Assembly (NCBI GenBank): GCA_024233215.1
Contig: JACKPW010000003.1
Location: 372,001-436,000, forward strand
DNA length: 64,000 nt
Source: Verrucomicrobiales bacterium
GTDB taxonomy: Bacteria; Verrucomicrobiota; Verrucomicrobiia; Limisphaerales; J093
Reading direction: 5' to 3'
The translations under genes were made by a program, and so were the position numbers. How positions within the stretch are numbered: the stretch's first letter is position 1; each line of letters opens with the position of its first letter. The notes under the pieces were generated by a model. That model was not told where the DNA came from. It made no database searches and saw nothing but the letters and a program-made list of their open reading frames with translations. Positions 32,299 through 41,742 of the stretch are shown here, one piece after another.

Positions 32299-33675
32299 CT
32301 ACTGGCTTCTCGTCTTCCCCAACACGATGGAGCGGATGGCGAGAGTGTCCCCTTCGCGAAGCCCGGCTGCGGGTTCGAGCGACAACCCGGTGATCAGGCC
32401 GTGGTAGTCTTCCGAGCCGCCAAGATCGATTTCGCGGGTTTGGATTCCGCCGTTTGGCGGCAGTTCGAAGGTCAGGCTCTTGCGGTCGTCGAAACGGTCG
32501 TCGTCGAGGCGTTTCCAGCGCAGCCGGAACGTGGCTGCCGCCTGGCTGTGAAGGGAAATTTCCAACCTGGCAATCGGTGCCGGGTCGGCGCGCCACGCGA
32601 AGGTCGGACCCTCGATGCGCCACGGTTTGGGGCCGGTTTCGATGCGCCACTCGCCGGGGATCGGGAAGCCTTGGTCGGTGGCGTTGTGGAGCGTCCAGTG
32701 CTGTCGATCTTTTGCGAAGCGCCAGGCCGGCGGGGTCTTCGTGGCCATCGCGTTGAAGCGTTGTCGGATGTCGGTCAACGCGCCGACCATCAGGTGGGTT
32801 TCGTGTTCGTAGACGATGTTGTGATCGAAGTTCTCGCGGTGGATGGGGGCCACGTAGGCGGTTGGGCCGGCCTTGGGATCATCGGTGCGTCCATCCCCGT
32901 GGATGCCGCCGTGGAACTCGCCGCCGTCGTCCTTGAACACGCCAAGGCCCCAGTTGCTGTCCTCGTCCACCAAGGCGGCCCAGCGTTCGGTGGCGAGGAA
33001 ACGGGTCCACGGCCACGGCTGATGCCAGTCGTTGGTGACGTGGGTGAGAGTGTCGCCGGTGAAGGGCCTTTCGCCGGTGTAGGCCATCAGCCGCGACAGG
33101 CGCGAGATGGTGTAGACCGCGGGCAATTCCTGGGCGCAGGGGTGATACCAGGCGTGGTCGGATCGGGCGTTGGTGCAGCGGAAGCGCATGTGCACGACCG
33201 GTCCCTCGAGCGTGGTCCAGGTTTCGAAAACGCATTCGGCGGGGACGTCGTCCATGGGCCAGAGTTTGGGGCGGCATTTCACGTAGAGTGCGTGGCCGTC
33301 GTTGCGGTGTTCGAGGACTTCGGAGGGGTTCAGATAACAGTCGCCGGTCTGGATGGGATTCCAGCCGAGGCCGGCCCACTGGGGGCTGGGTTGCTTGTCG
33401 CCGATGACAAACGGCCACGGACCGGAGTAATGGGACATCTGAATCTGGCGGCCGAGGTCGGCGCTGTTGATGAGGTTGCCCGGATGATCGGGAGACTTGC
33501 TGGAGAGGTAGGTGACGGCGCCGCCCAAGGCCAGGTCGACGCCGATCCGCACGACGCCGTTGTCGAGATAGGACATCTGCGGCGCGGGGAAGGTGCGCCC
33601 CGCGGCGGGAGCGGAAACGCACGCGAGGAACAGGAGGAGGAACACAATCAGCCGGGAATCGCAGCGGGCAGTCAT
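32299..33675 (-). CDS. Secreted protein of unknown function, beta-sandwich sugar-related fold suspected
   Basis: 458 aa with a signal peptide (RLIVFLLLFLACVSAPAAG). The middle (residues 35-330) is rich in aromatic and acidic residues (MSYLDNGVVRIGVDLALGGA, ECVFETWTTLEGPVVHMRFR, WGLGVFKDDGGEFHGGIHGD), recalling galactose-mutarotase-like or lyase-associated sandwiches. The last 130 residues look like a carbohydrate-binding beta sandwich (LEISLHSQAAATFRLRWKRL). No named family is assigned. Neighbours include DUF362 and DUF4091 secreted proteins, so a role in carbohydrate use is inferred. Confidence 0.75.
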   Translation of the reverse strand: MTARCDSRLIVFLLLFLACVSAPAAGRTFPAPQMSYLDNGVVRIGVDLALGGAVTYLSSKSPDHPGNLINSADLGRQIQMSHYSGPWPFVIGDKQPSPQWAGLGWNPIQTGDCYLNPSEVLEHRNDGHALYVKCRPKLWPMDDVPAECVFETWTTLEGPVVHMRFRCTNARSDHAWYHPCAQELPAVYTISRLSRLMAYTGERPFTGDTLTHVTNDWHQPWPWTRFLATERWAALVDEDSNWGLGVFKDDGGEFHGGIHGDGRTDDPKAGPTAYVAPIHRENFDHNIVYEHETHLMVGALTDIRQRFNAMATKTPPAWRFAKDRQHWTLHNATDQGFPIPGEWRIETGPKPWRIEGPTFAWRADPAPIARLEISLHSQAAATFRLRWKRLDDDRFDDRKSLTFELPPNGGIQTREIDLGGSEDYHGLITGLSLEPAAGLREGDTLAIRSIVLGKTRSQ

Positions 33676-34206
33676 GGAGGGGAAGTATGGGGAGGGCTGC
33701 GGGCGCGAACAAGCCTTGCTACCGCATAGCCACGCTTTGCGAATTGCGCCGAAAGGGGGGGAGGCTTGCCATCGCCCGTCAACACCACTGCGGTGTCGTC
33801 ATGCACTTGAGGCAGCACTCACGGCGTGGATAGGCAGTGGGAAGGCGAGTGGTTGAGGTGCGGGATCAGGCTGGCGGGACGAGGCGTGCTGGGGCTTTGC
33901 CGATCGACTGATGCCTCGGTTTACGATGTGGCGAAAGCGGTGAAGGCTGCGCTTTTCACCGCACTCCACGACCTGGCGGAGAACGGCCGGTCTCGCGAAG
34001 CGTCGTGGAGTGCGGGCGATGTCAATCTCCGCTTTCGGCGCTCGCGGCCCAGGCTGGATCATGCCCAGGTGACGTCCGCAGCCTGGATGCCAGCCGAGAA
34101 TCTGCCCCGGCGATTGCCAATTCGCCGTTACAGGGCCAACCCGCCGTTGACTTCTGCTGCTGCAGTGCGTTCCTTGGTAGCTGCGGATGACCGGCGAGAT
34201 GATGCG
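33676..34206. other. 530-bp divergent intergenic region
   Basis: It lies between the divergent secreted-protein gene and the DUF362 gene. An open frame runs through it on the plus strand but lacks a signal peptide and homologous features until 34207. A small inverted repeat ACACC-ACTGC-GGTGT lies near 33783. No clear promoter boxes were found. Confidence 0.35.
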
Positions 34207-35433
34207 ATGAAGAACCAGATCCCAATCGAACGGTTTCCCCGATGTCCGGGCGGGGTTCTGACCCGACGCGATTTCCTGCGGGCCGCCTCGACCGCAGCCC
34301 TCGTGCTCCCGGAAGCCTCCGACGCGTTGGCTCAATCGGACCTTCCCATCAGCCCGCCGCGCAAGCCGGTCGGCATCCGGCTTTGCCCACGGTATGAGTT
34401 CGAACTCGTCCGGCGTGAGCTGGGTCGGATGCTGGATGAACTCGGGGACGTCCGGCAGCTCGTGCGGCGCAAGCACGTGACTGTGAAGGTCAATCTCGTC
34501 AACACCTCCGCCGAGGATCTGGCCGGCGTGCCGCTCTGGTTGACCGTGACCGTGCATCCGGTGGTGGCACGGGCGCTGGGGGCGTTGTTCGTGGAATACG
34601 GCGCCCGGTCGGTGACCTACTGCGATCAGTTGCCGTTTCGCGCGCTTGGGCCCGAGTCGTTCACCGGCTACGGCTTTGACCTCGCGGAGTTCAACGCGGT
34701 CATGGACGGCCGCGCGCGATTTGCGAACACCCGCAACCGCGGGCCGCATTCCAGTTACGGCTGGGTCAAGGTGCCGAACGGCGGCGAGCTGGCCTCGGCG
34801 TGGGAGATCAACCGGACCTATGTCGACACCGACGTGCTGGTCTCGCTCGGCAAGCTCAAGAGCCACGTGTCAGGCGGCGTGACCGGTGGGATGAAGAACC
34901 TCTTCGGCATCCCACCCAGCAGTCTCTACGGCGACGATGTGAAGGACGAACCGGACGAGAACGCCAGCGGCTATCGCAGCAGCACCATGCACGACTGCAC
35001 GCGCAAGCCGTTCACCTCGTCGGGGACGTTCAACGACGGCTCCGTGGAAGGCGATCACGGTTTCAATGTGCCGCGTTTCATTGTCGATCTGAACGCCGCG
35101 TTCCCGCTCGACCTCGTGGTGCTCGACGGCATCAGCACGATCCAGTCGGCGGAGGGTTGGTGGTTGGGATCGATGGTTCACCCCACCCGACCGGGGCTGC
35201 TCGTTGCCGGGCGCAATCCGGTATGCACGGACGCGGTGGGGGCCGCGTTGATGGGATTCGATCCCGATGCCGCTGACCGGACGTGGCCGTTTGTGAACGG
35301 AACCAACCACCTCACGTTGGCACGGCGAAAGGGGTTGGGCGAAAATCGCATCAGGGAAATTGAGATCGTCGGCGCGGGACTGGAGCAGGCCCGATTCGGT
35401 TTTGAACCCACTTATCGAAGGAAGGCGTCATGA
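34207..35433 (+). CDS. DUF362 protein exported by the Tat pathway
   Basis: 408 aa from ATG 34207. The signal has LTRRDFLRAASTAALVLPEA, a twin-arginine motif followed by a hydrophobic stretch. The body matches DUF362: KHVTVKVNLVNTS, HPVVARALGALFVEYGARSV, LGKLKSHVSGGVTGGMKNLF (typical KTH/GG motif) and LVVAGRNPVCTDAVGAALMG-like end. Members often sit near metal or Fe-S proteins; substrates are unknown. ATGA overlap links it to the next gene, for a PQQ-type propeller. Confidence 0.88.
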   Translation: MKNQIPIERFPRCPGGVLTRRDFLRAASTAALVLPEASDALAQSDLPISPPRKPVGIRLCPRYEFELVRRELGRMLDELGDVRQLVRRKHVTVKVNLVNTSAEDLAGVPLWLTVTVHPVVARALGALFVEYGARSVTYCDQLPFRALGPESFTGYGFDLAEFNAVMDGRARFANTRNRGPHSSYGWVKVPNGGELASAWEINRTYVDTDVLVSLGKLKSHVSGGVTGGMKNLFGIPPSSLYGDDVKDEPDENASGYRSSTMHDCTRKPFTSSGTFNDGSVEGDHGFNVPRFIVDLNAAFPLDLVVLDGISTIQSAEGWWLGSMVHPTRPGLLVAGRNPVCTDAVGAALMGFDPDAADRTWPFVNGTNHLTLARRKGLGENRIREIEIVGAGLEQARFGFEPTYRRKAS

Positions 35434-36572
35434 GCGAGCCGCTGAAGGTTGATCCGCTTCCCGAATCCGGCACCTGGCGCATGGCCGGTGGAAACGCCGC
35501 GCGAACGGGCCGGTCGCCCGACGGCCCAACCGGTTCGATCAAACTCGGACGTACCCTTCGCGCCGACGGCTCTGTCAAAGCCTCGGTGGTCTTCAACCGG
35601 GCGGGGGCCGCGTTCGTTGCGGACATGACCGGAAACGTGGCGACCTTCGCCGCGGAGGGTCATTGCCTCTGGCAGAAACCACTGCCCGGCGGAATCAGTG
35701 CCGCCCCGGCCCTGGATGCTTCGGGGGAACGCCTCTTTGTCGGTACGCTTCGAGGAGTGGTATGCGCTCTGTCGACGGCGGATGGAAGCGAGTTGTGGCG
35801 GGTGGAAGTGAAGACCAGAAGCGATCCGCGCATCCTGTCCGATGTGTTGTATCTCGATGGAAACGACTCGGTGATCCTCAGCAGTTGGGGCGGGCGGTTC
35901 GTGCGACTCGACGCGAGAACGGGCGGACCCCGCGGCTCCTGGGATGCCGGCATTTCGCCCCGCAGCGCCGCGGCGGCGGATCGCGGGGGCAACGTGTTCT
36001 TTCTCCGGGCGGTTTGGGATCAAGGCGTGGAACTGGTGCGTGTGTCGCCCGCCGGCGAAGAAGCCGTGCTTCACCGCGAACCGCAAAGCCCACGCGGCGC
36101 GAATCGAACGGTGGTGTCGGCGGCGCCGGTGTTGGACGCGGAACGATCACAGGTTTGCTTCATCACCAACCGGGATCGCGATGCCGTTCTGCAGGCTTGG
36201 TCGGGGAAAACCGGCGCCATCGCGTGGCGACGCGAACTGCCGTCCGCAGTGGCGGCCACTCCCGCACTCGACGATCAGGGACGGTTGTTGGTGGCGGACC
36301 TTGCGGGAACGGTCCGTTGTCTCGATGGCGATGGGAATCCGGTTTGGGAATATGGGACCGGTTGCGAATACCTGCTGGCCGGAGCCGTGTGTTCCGACGC
36401 GAGTGCGGCGTGGATCGGGGACCCGTGGGGTCGGTTGCACCGGATCGGATCGGACGGTCGGGGGGAGGTTGTGGACCAGGCGAAACGCTCGATCGAAACC
36501 CAGCCGTCGTTTGCGCCCGATGGCCGGCTCGTGGTGCCCGGCACCAGCGGCGAAGTGCGCGTGTTTGGGTGA
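35430..36572 (+). CDS. PQQ-like beta-propeller protein
   Basis: 380 aa without an obvious signal peptide. It has repeated blades of the PQQ type: GNVATFAAEGHCLWQKPLPG, RGVVCALSTADGSELWRVEV, GGRFVRLDARTGGPRGSW, VLQAWSGKTGAIAWRRELPS and TVRCLDGDGNPVWEYG. Such domains bind ligands or partner proteins; no catalytic residues are evident. It is translationally coupled to the DUF362 gene by ATGA, so the two work together. The lack of a signal suggests either cytoplasmic location or a misplaced start. Confidence 0.85.
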   Translation: MSEPLKVDPLPESGTWRMAGGNAARTGRSPDGPTGSIKLGRTLRADGSVKASVVFNRAGAAFVADMTGNVATFAAEGHCLWQKPLPGGISAAPALDASGERLFVGTLRGVVCALSTADGSELWRVEVKTRSDPRILSDVLYLDGNDSVILSSWGGRFVRLDARTGGPRGSWDAGISPRSAAAADRGGNVFFLRAVWDQGVELVRVSPAGEEAVLHREPQSPRGANRTVVSAAPVLDAERSQVCFITNRDRDAVLQAWSGKTGAIAWRRELPSAVAATPALDDQGRLLVADLAGTVRCLDGDGNPVWEYGTGCEYLLAGAVCSDASAAWIGDPWGRLHRIGSDGRGEVVDQAKRSIETQPSFAPDGRLVVPGTSGEVRVFG

Positions 36573-36892
36573 GGGCAACAGGCCTGGCCTGGGGAGTGCA
36601 CCCGGCTCGCGTGCTGTTCGACGCGGCCTCGCGTCGAACCTTGCTGGCAGCAGAACCGGGGGAGCGCGGCCGGCCCGGCCGTTTCAGTCGGGGGCTCGCC
36701 AGGTGGTCCATCGGTGAATGAACCGCTTTCGGAGAATGACCTGACGTCCCTTGGGATGCGCCCGGCGAGCCGCCGGCCACGGCACGCGAGCCGCGTGCGC
36801 TCCCCTCCCGTGACAGGGGGCAGAACAGCATTGCGGGAAGCACCACACGGGGGCACATTCGGGCACCCGATCCTGAATGAAAGAGCTCTGTC
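36573..36892. other. 320-bp intergenic region with hairpin
   Basis: It contains the perfect inverted repeat GTTCGACGC-GGCCTC-GCGTCGAAC (36616-36639), a possible rho-independent terminator stem without a good T run. GC-rich palindromic words (GGCCGGCCCGGCCG) follow. No gene is supported. Confidence 0.5.
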
Positions 36893-39800
36893 ATGCGCAC
36901 ACCCCTCGTCTTCCTTGGTGTGATCGCGGTTGTCTCCGCGACCGGTCTTCTCGCCCAGAACCTCCTGCCCAACCCGGCCTTCGAAGAGCCGGCAACGGGC
37001 CGAGAGAGCGGAGGAGTTGACAATATCAAGAACCGACCCCTTGGGTGGACGCTTACCGGGTGCGCGGGCGGATGGCGGGCGGCGGGCACCAACCACGTGC
37101 TGGCGGTCGAGGGGGATGGGGCGGATTCCGGTTACTGGCGGACGCCGGATCTGGCGCTGAAGGCCGGGGGGCTTTACGCGCTGCACTTTCGGGCGCGTCG
37201 GTCGGCCGGGGCGAGTGGGGGATCGGCCATCGCCGGGACGAGTCGGGTGAACCGGGATTTCCGGCTGGATACGGACTGGCGTGATTACCGGTTCTTCTTC
37301 CGTCAGCCCGACAACGGCGCTCAGGACTACGTCCGGCTCGGCCAATGGCAGGTGAAGGGCGGGATCGAGTTCGACGACGTGGAGTTGGTGCCGGCGCTGG
37401 CGAGCCACGGTTCCTCTTTGGGTGAGGCCGAGACGATCCGAGACGGCGGCACCTATCGGTTTACGCCGAACCTCGGGTGGCTCGGGGCCAACTTCCACCG
37501 ACCGCTCCAGCACTGCACCGCGACCTTCAACTCGGATCGCTGGGTGTTCTCGGCCGGTTCGGAAGTGGTCTATCGGTTCGCGTTGGACGATGTCGCTCAG
37601 ACCAAGGCGCAGGTCAGCGTGGCGATCAACTATCACACCGCCGGCAGCTTGCATGTCGACGCGAGCAAGGACGGTGACGCGTGGATCTCCCTCGCCACTT
37701 TCGACGGCGAGAAGCGGGGCGGCGCATGCGACCTGCCAGCCGGCATGTTCCCGGCAGAAGAGGTCTTCGTGCGCCTGAGCACACCCGATCCCGGTACCTC
37801 GCTTCAGGTTAATCAGTGCGACTACGAGGCACATGTGGGTGAGAGGAACGGGCTGTACGGAGGGAACTACACCGGGAGTTCAGATCTCATGGAGGTGCTC
37901 CTGAACAGCCATGCGCTGGCTGTCTCGGATTTCAGCATCTCCAGAGGACGCGGCGACGGGCGTCTTGGACTTCGGGTGTTTCTCAGCAACCTCCCATCCA
38001 GCTTACTAGACAGCAGCGTCATCCTCGAAGCCGTGGGATCAAGTGGTCGCCGAACTTCCGCACCGCGACATCGAGTCAACCAGCTGCCAGACGGGATGGG
38101 GGACAATAGTGGGGTTGGCATCGATCAACCCGGAGACTACCAACTGCTATGGACGCTTCGTTCCAGCCAGCAGGATGAACTCCTGCGGCTCCGAACGTCC
38201 GTCACGGTCAATCACATGGATGACCCCCGTGCTACCGGGTATCCTCTGAAATCAGGTGACTGGGGAAGCCTTTGGTGGTGTGAAAGCGGGTTCAAGATTT
38301 CGCCCGGACGTGTTGACCCTTCCGAAGAGTCCACGGCACGGCCGATTACCATCAGTGCCGCAGGGGGAGAAACCGAGGCGGCGCAATTGGTGCTCTTTCC
38401 GCAACAGGATCTTGAACTGGCAGAAACCTCGACAACGCCATTCGTCCGGGATGACGGGGTGAGTTCACCGATCAGCCTCCATTTGTACGAGGTCGGCTAC
38501 GTCGAAGTCACCACCCCAACCGACAACTCGTGCGAGCGGCGTATGTATCCGGACCCGCTACCGCCGCTGGAGCTGCCGTTCCAGTGGGAGGCCTGCTCAA
38601 GCCAGCCGCTCTGGCTCTCCTTCGAGATCCCGTGTGGGACGCCCCCAGGAGATTACGCCAGCAAGCTGCTGCTGAAGATCGGCCGTCCAGAATCTTGGGA
38701 GACGTATGAAGTCCCGCTCGCCGTCCACGTTTACGACTTCGAACTCCCCCGCGAGACGCATCTGCGGAGCGCGCTTGGGTTGGGCACGTCGGAGATCAAT
38801 CGCTACCACAAGCTGACCCAGCGCGAGGATCAGGTTGCGGTGTTCGCGAAGTATCTCCAGAACTTCGCCGAACACCGGATCAGTCCGTATTCGTTCTTTG
38901 ACTACGCGCCGATCAAGGTGTCGTTCGAGGGCGAAGGCGCGAGCAAACGGGCGAGTGTGGACTTCACCGAGTTCGATCTTTGGGCGGAACGGTGGTTGGA
39001 TGGGAAAGGTCCCCTCACCCCGGCCCTCTCCCCCGGGGGGGGCGAGGGAGATGGTGGCAGTCCGTTCAACACATTTCGGTTGCCGTTGCGCGGGATGGGT
39101 GGCGGCACCTTCCACAGCCGGCATCTGGGCGAACTCGAGGGGTTCCAGGAAGGCACGCCGGAGCATGCGCGGTTGTTCAAGGATTACCTCGGCCAGGTCG
39201 AGGCACATCTGCGCGAGAAGGGCTGGCTGGACGAGGCGTTCACCTACTGGTTCGATGAGCCAGACCCGAAGGACTACGAATTCGTCGTTGCTGGCCAGGA
39301 TCGAATCAAGGCCGCCGCGCCCGGGCTCCAGCGGATGTTGACGGAGCAACCCGAACCCGCGCTCATGGGCCATGTCGATATCTGGTGCGGACTCACCCCG
39401 GAATGGACTCCTGAAGAGGTCCGCGCGCGGCGCGACGCCGGCGAGGAGGTATGGTGGTACATTTGCACCGGCCCGAAGGCACCTTACGTGACGGAGTTCA
39501 TCGATCATCCGGGGACCGAGTTGCGGCTCTGGCCTTGGCAATCGTGGCAATACGGCGTCACCGGCATCCTCGTCTGGGCCACGATCTACTGGACCAGTCC
39601 ACTCGCGTATCCCGATTCACTGCAGGATCCGTGGGAAGACCCGATGAGCTGGGTCAGCGGGTACGGTCGGCCGGTGGGGACACGGAGCCCGTGGGGCAAC
39701 GGCGATGGTCGCTTTCTCTATCCGCCACGACGCGATCCGAATACCGCCACCGAACCCTGCCTCGACGCCCCGATCAGCTCGATCCGTTGGGAGAACCTGC

Positions 39801-40054
39801 GGGACGGCATGGAAGACTACGAATACTTCTGGCTGCTCGACCAGGAGGTGAAACGCCTCTCCGGGTTGAAGCGTGCCTCGCTGGAACCGGTTCTTGTCGA
39901 GGCGCGCGGTTTGCTGGTGGTGCCGGAGGATGTGTCGAAGGACCTGACGCATTTCACGACCGATCCCCGGACGATCCTCGCGCACCGGGACAAGATCGCC
40001 CGGATGATCGAGCGACTGCGGGGGATCAACCCGGATACCGGATCTCGGCGCTGA
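36893..40054 (+). CDS. Large secreted DUF4091 glycosidase-like protein
   Basis: 1053 aa with signal peptide (PLVFLGVIAVVSATGLLAQN). Residues 25-175 look like a carbohydrate-binding beta sandwich (NLLPNPAFEEP, FDDVELVP). A second sandwich lies at about 180-330. The C-terminal half is DUF4091-like, a TIM-barrel glycoside-hydrolase relative: YWFDEPDPKDYEF, VWWYICTGPKAPYVTEFIDH, WPWQSWQYGVTGILVWATIY and IRWENLRDGMEDYEYFWLLD. The acidic pair in YWFDEP and the WENLRDGMED motif could be catalytic. An in-frame stretch PLTPALSPGGGEG near residue 707 looks like a repeat insertion. Probably extracellular or periplasmic polysaccharide processing. Confidence 0.88.
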   Translation: MRTPLVFLGVIAVVSATGLLAQNLLPNPAFEEPATGRESGGVDNIKNRPLGWTLTGCAGGWRAAGTNHVLAVEGDGADSGYWRTPDLALKAGGLYALHFRARRSAGASGGSAIAGTSRVNRDFRLDTDWRDYRFFFRQPDNGAQDYVRLGQWQVKGGIEFDDVELVPALASHGSSLGEAETIRDGGTYRFTPNLGWLGANFHRPLQHCTATFNSDRWVFSAGSEVVYRFALDDVAQTKAQVSVAINYHTAGSLHVDASKDGDAWISLATFDGEKRGGACDLPAGMFPAEEVFVRLSTPDPGTSLQVNQCDYEAHVGERNGLYGGNYTGSSDLMEVLLNSHALAVSDFSISRGRGDGRLGLRVFLSNLPSSLLDSSVILEAVGSSGRRTSAPRHRVNQLPDGMGDNSGVGIDQPGDYQLLWTLRSSQQDELLRLRTSVTVNHMDDPRATGYPLKSGDWGSLWWCESGFKISPGRVDPSEESTARPITISAAGGETEAAQLVLFPQQDLELAETSTTPFVRDDGVSSPISLHLYEVGYVEVTTPTDNSCERRMYPDPLPPLELPFQWEACSSQPLWLSFEIPCGTPPGDYASKLLLKIGRPESWETYEVPLAVHVYDFELPRETHLRSALGLGTSEINRYHKLTQREDQVAVFAKYLQNFAEHRISPYSFFDYAPIKVSFEGEGASKRASVDFTEFDLWAERWLDGKGPLTPALSPGGGEGDGGSPFNTFRLPLRGMGGGTFHSRHLGELEGFQEGTPEHARLFKDYLGQVEAHLREKGWLDEAFTYWFDEPDPKDYEFVVAGQDRIKAAAPGLQRMLTEQPEPALMGHVDIWCGLTPEWTPEEVRARRDAGEEVWWYICTGPKAPYVTEFIDHPGTELRLWPWQSWQYGVTGILVWATIYWTSPLAYPDSLQDPWEDPMSWVSGYGRPVGTRSPWGNGDGRFLYPPRRDPNTATEPCLDAPISSIRWENLRDGMEDYEYFWLLDQEVKRLSGLKRASLEPVLVEARGLLVVPEDVSKDLTHFTTDPRTILAHRDKIARMIERLRGINPDTGSRR
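39010..39058 (+). repeat. Repeat insertion inside the DUF4091 gene
   Basis: CCCCTCACCCCGGCCCTCTC followed by a G-rich complement encodes PLTPALSPGGGEG. This DNA word is known as a dispersed repeat in several bacterial genomes. It splits the conserved stretch between WLDGKG and SPFNTFRL without breaking the frame. Confidence 0.6.
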
Positions 40055-40137
40055 GTACTCCGCGCTGAGGGGGCCTCGCGCACAGACGCAGAGACGCAGT
40101 GGTGGGAAGTGGGGAACCGACCTTCCCAGCGAGCGAC

Positions 40138-40195
40138 GGGGTCGGTCCTGCAGGTCTTGGCGGCACGTTCCCCGCCAATACTGAGGACTGAGCCC
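40138..40195. repeat. REP/MITE-like palindrome, copy 1
   Basis: Outer arms GGGGTCGGTCCT (40138-40149) and AGGACTGAGCCC (40184-40195) pair with two mismatches; inner arms GGCGG and CCGCC also pair. An inverted relative lies at 41615-41672. Confidence 0.65.
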
Positions 40196-40272
40196 AGAGC
40201 GGCCGAACGTTCGCGCTGCGAGGTTCAGTTTTGACTTTGCGGGGCGGGTGCAGCGCATAGGCTGCGGGTCGC

Positions 40273-40881
40273 ATGGCGGAATCCGGAGAGAACACACTGG
40301 AGGAGCTGCTCGCCGAGTACGGGCGGCTGTTCCGCGATTTTGACGATCTGACCCTGGCCCGCTGGATGTCCCAGACGCTGGGGCAGTTTCAGGGGCGCGG
40401 GCTCCGGTTGTCGCACCCGCTGGTGGCCGCATATCGGTTGGCGGCGACCGTGGCCAACGACCGCAGCATCTGGCACAAGCGGTTGGTGTCGTTGCCCCTG
40501 GGCTATCCCGTGGGCGAATGCTGTGGGGCGCCGATGCTGCCTCTGCTCAGCCGGGATGTGCTCGAATCGGGGTTGGTCTGCATGCACTGCAACGAGACGG
40601 CCGTGGCCCTGGACGATCTGCCGGCGGAGTTGCAGCCGATGCTCCGGGGGTGGGCGGAGGAGTATGGCCCGGTGCATGCGGTGGCCCATTGGGATGAGAC
40701 CCGCCAGAAGCGCGAGAACGACTACGACCAGGCCTTCGAGGAGGCTGCGTCCAAGGCGGAAACCCTGCTGTCCTTTGCCGGCAATCAGATGGTCCCGCGC
40801 CTGCTGGAGTCGCTCCCCGCCCTGATCTGGGAGGATCAGGACGAGTGTCTCGAGGTGCGCCCGGAAGACGTGCGGCTCTGA
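40273..40881 (+). CDS. Conserved-looking hypothetical protein with a CxxC-type metal site
   Basis: 202 aa, acidic and mainly helical (NTLEELLAEYGRLFRDFDDL, LARWMSQTLGQF). A pair of cysteines GECCGAPMLP and, about 20 residues on, GLVCMHCNETAV could bind zinc (near residues 82-110). No family is recognised. It lies between two inverted palindromic repeats together with the VanZ gene. Cytoplasmic by composition. Confidence 0.7.
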   Translation: MAESGENTLEELLAEYGRLFRDFDDLTLARWMSQTLGQFQGRGLRLSHPLVAAYRLAATVANDRSIWHKRLVSLPLGYPVGECCGAPMLPLLSRDVLESGLVCMHCNETAVALDDLPAELQPMLRGWAEEYGPVHAVAHWDETRQKRENDYDQAFEEAASKAETLLSFAGNQMVPRLLESLPALIWEDQDECLEVRPEDVRL

Positions 40882-40888
40882 GCCGGCA

Positions 40889-41383
40889 CTACCCGGTGGT
40901 GGGTTCCGCTGCTGCCAGGGAGTGGCGCGCCGCGGGGAAACGGCGGTTCCACGCCCAAAGCACGGCCAGCATCGCCAGCGCGCCCAGGGTGTCGAAGCCC
41001 ACGTCACGCAGCGTGGCCTGTCGGGAGGGGGTGAAGGACTGGTGCCACTCGTCGGAAAGGGCGTAGACCGCACACACCAGGAGCGCCTTGCCGGCCGCCT
41101 GCCAGGACCAGCGCCAGCATCGCGGGTTGAAACCGCGGAAACGGGCGGAGGCGACCAGGTATGCGAGCACGGCGTACTCTCCCATGTGGGCGCATTTGCG
41201 AATGGCGAACCGCACCTGATCGACGGCGGCCTCCGAGATCCCGGGAATCAGCCAGTGCAGGAACGGTCCGATGAAGCGCGAGGTGTGGTTGTCGGCGAGG
41301 AGATCGGTGGAACCGATGAAGATCAGTGCCATCCAGACTGCTGCCGGCAACCAGCCCAGCCAGGTTCGGTGTGTCGTGCCCAC
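40889..41383 (-). CDS. VanZ-family membrane protein
   Basis: 164 aa from GTG 41383; an upstream ATG at 41530 adds 49 Arg-rich residues that look untranslated. Four predicted membrane segments are seen. Typical VanZ residues are RKCAHMGEYAVLAYLVAS, VYALSDEWHQSFTPSR and LRDVGFDTLGALAML. VanZ-like proteins alter sensitivity to glycopeptides in some species; the biochemical role is unknown. It is convergent with the 202-aa gene, with 7 bp between stops. Confidence 0.88.
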   Translation of the reverse strand: MGTTHRTWLGWLPAAVWMALIFIGSTDLLADNHTSRFIGPFLHWLIPGISEAAVDQVRFAIRKCAHMGEYAVLAYLVASARFRGFNPRCWRWSWQAAGKALLVCAVYALSDEWHQSFTPSRQATLRDVGFDTLGALAMLAVLWAWNRRFPAARHSLAAAEPTTG

Positions 41384-41614
41384 CCGCGAATGAGAGGGGC
41401 ACCGGGGCTTCCATGCAACCTGCAAGTGCGGGGAGCGCCGCCGGAACGTGCCACCAACTTCGTGTTGCACCTGCAACACGGAGTTGCGGGTGGTGGACGC
41501 GGAGCCTGGCGCATCGGCTCCGGCGATCACGCCTTCCGATCGTCTCCGGGTTCAGAGGGAGTCCCCTTTCGCGAATGCGCATGCAATGGGACCGTGAACC
41601 TGTTCGGCCGCTCG

Positions 41615-41672
41615 GGGGTCAGTCCTCACTATCGGCGGAGGAAGCGCCGCCAATCGCTGCAGGACTGACCCC
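41615..41672. repeat. REP/MITE-like palindrome, copy 2 (inverted)
   Basis: A perfect 12-bp outer stem, GGGGTCAGTCCT (41615-41626) with AGGACTGACCCC (41661-41672), encloses GGCGG/CCGCC. With its flanks (GTTCGGCCGCTC on the left) it matches the reverse complement of copy 1, so the two bracket 40196-41614. Confidence 0.75.
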
Positions 41673-41742
41673 GTCGCTCGGTTCAGGGAGAGGCCAAAAA
41701 CGGCTGGCCGGGGCCGGCGGCTTCGGGTAGAGAACTGGCCCT

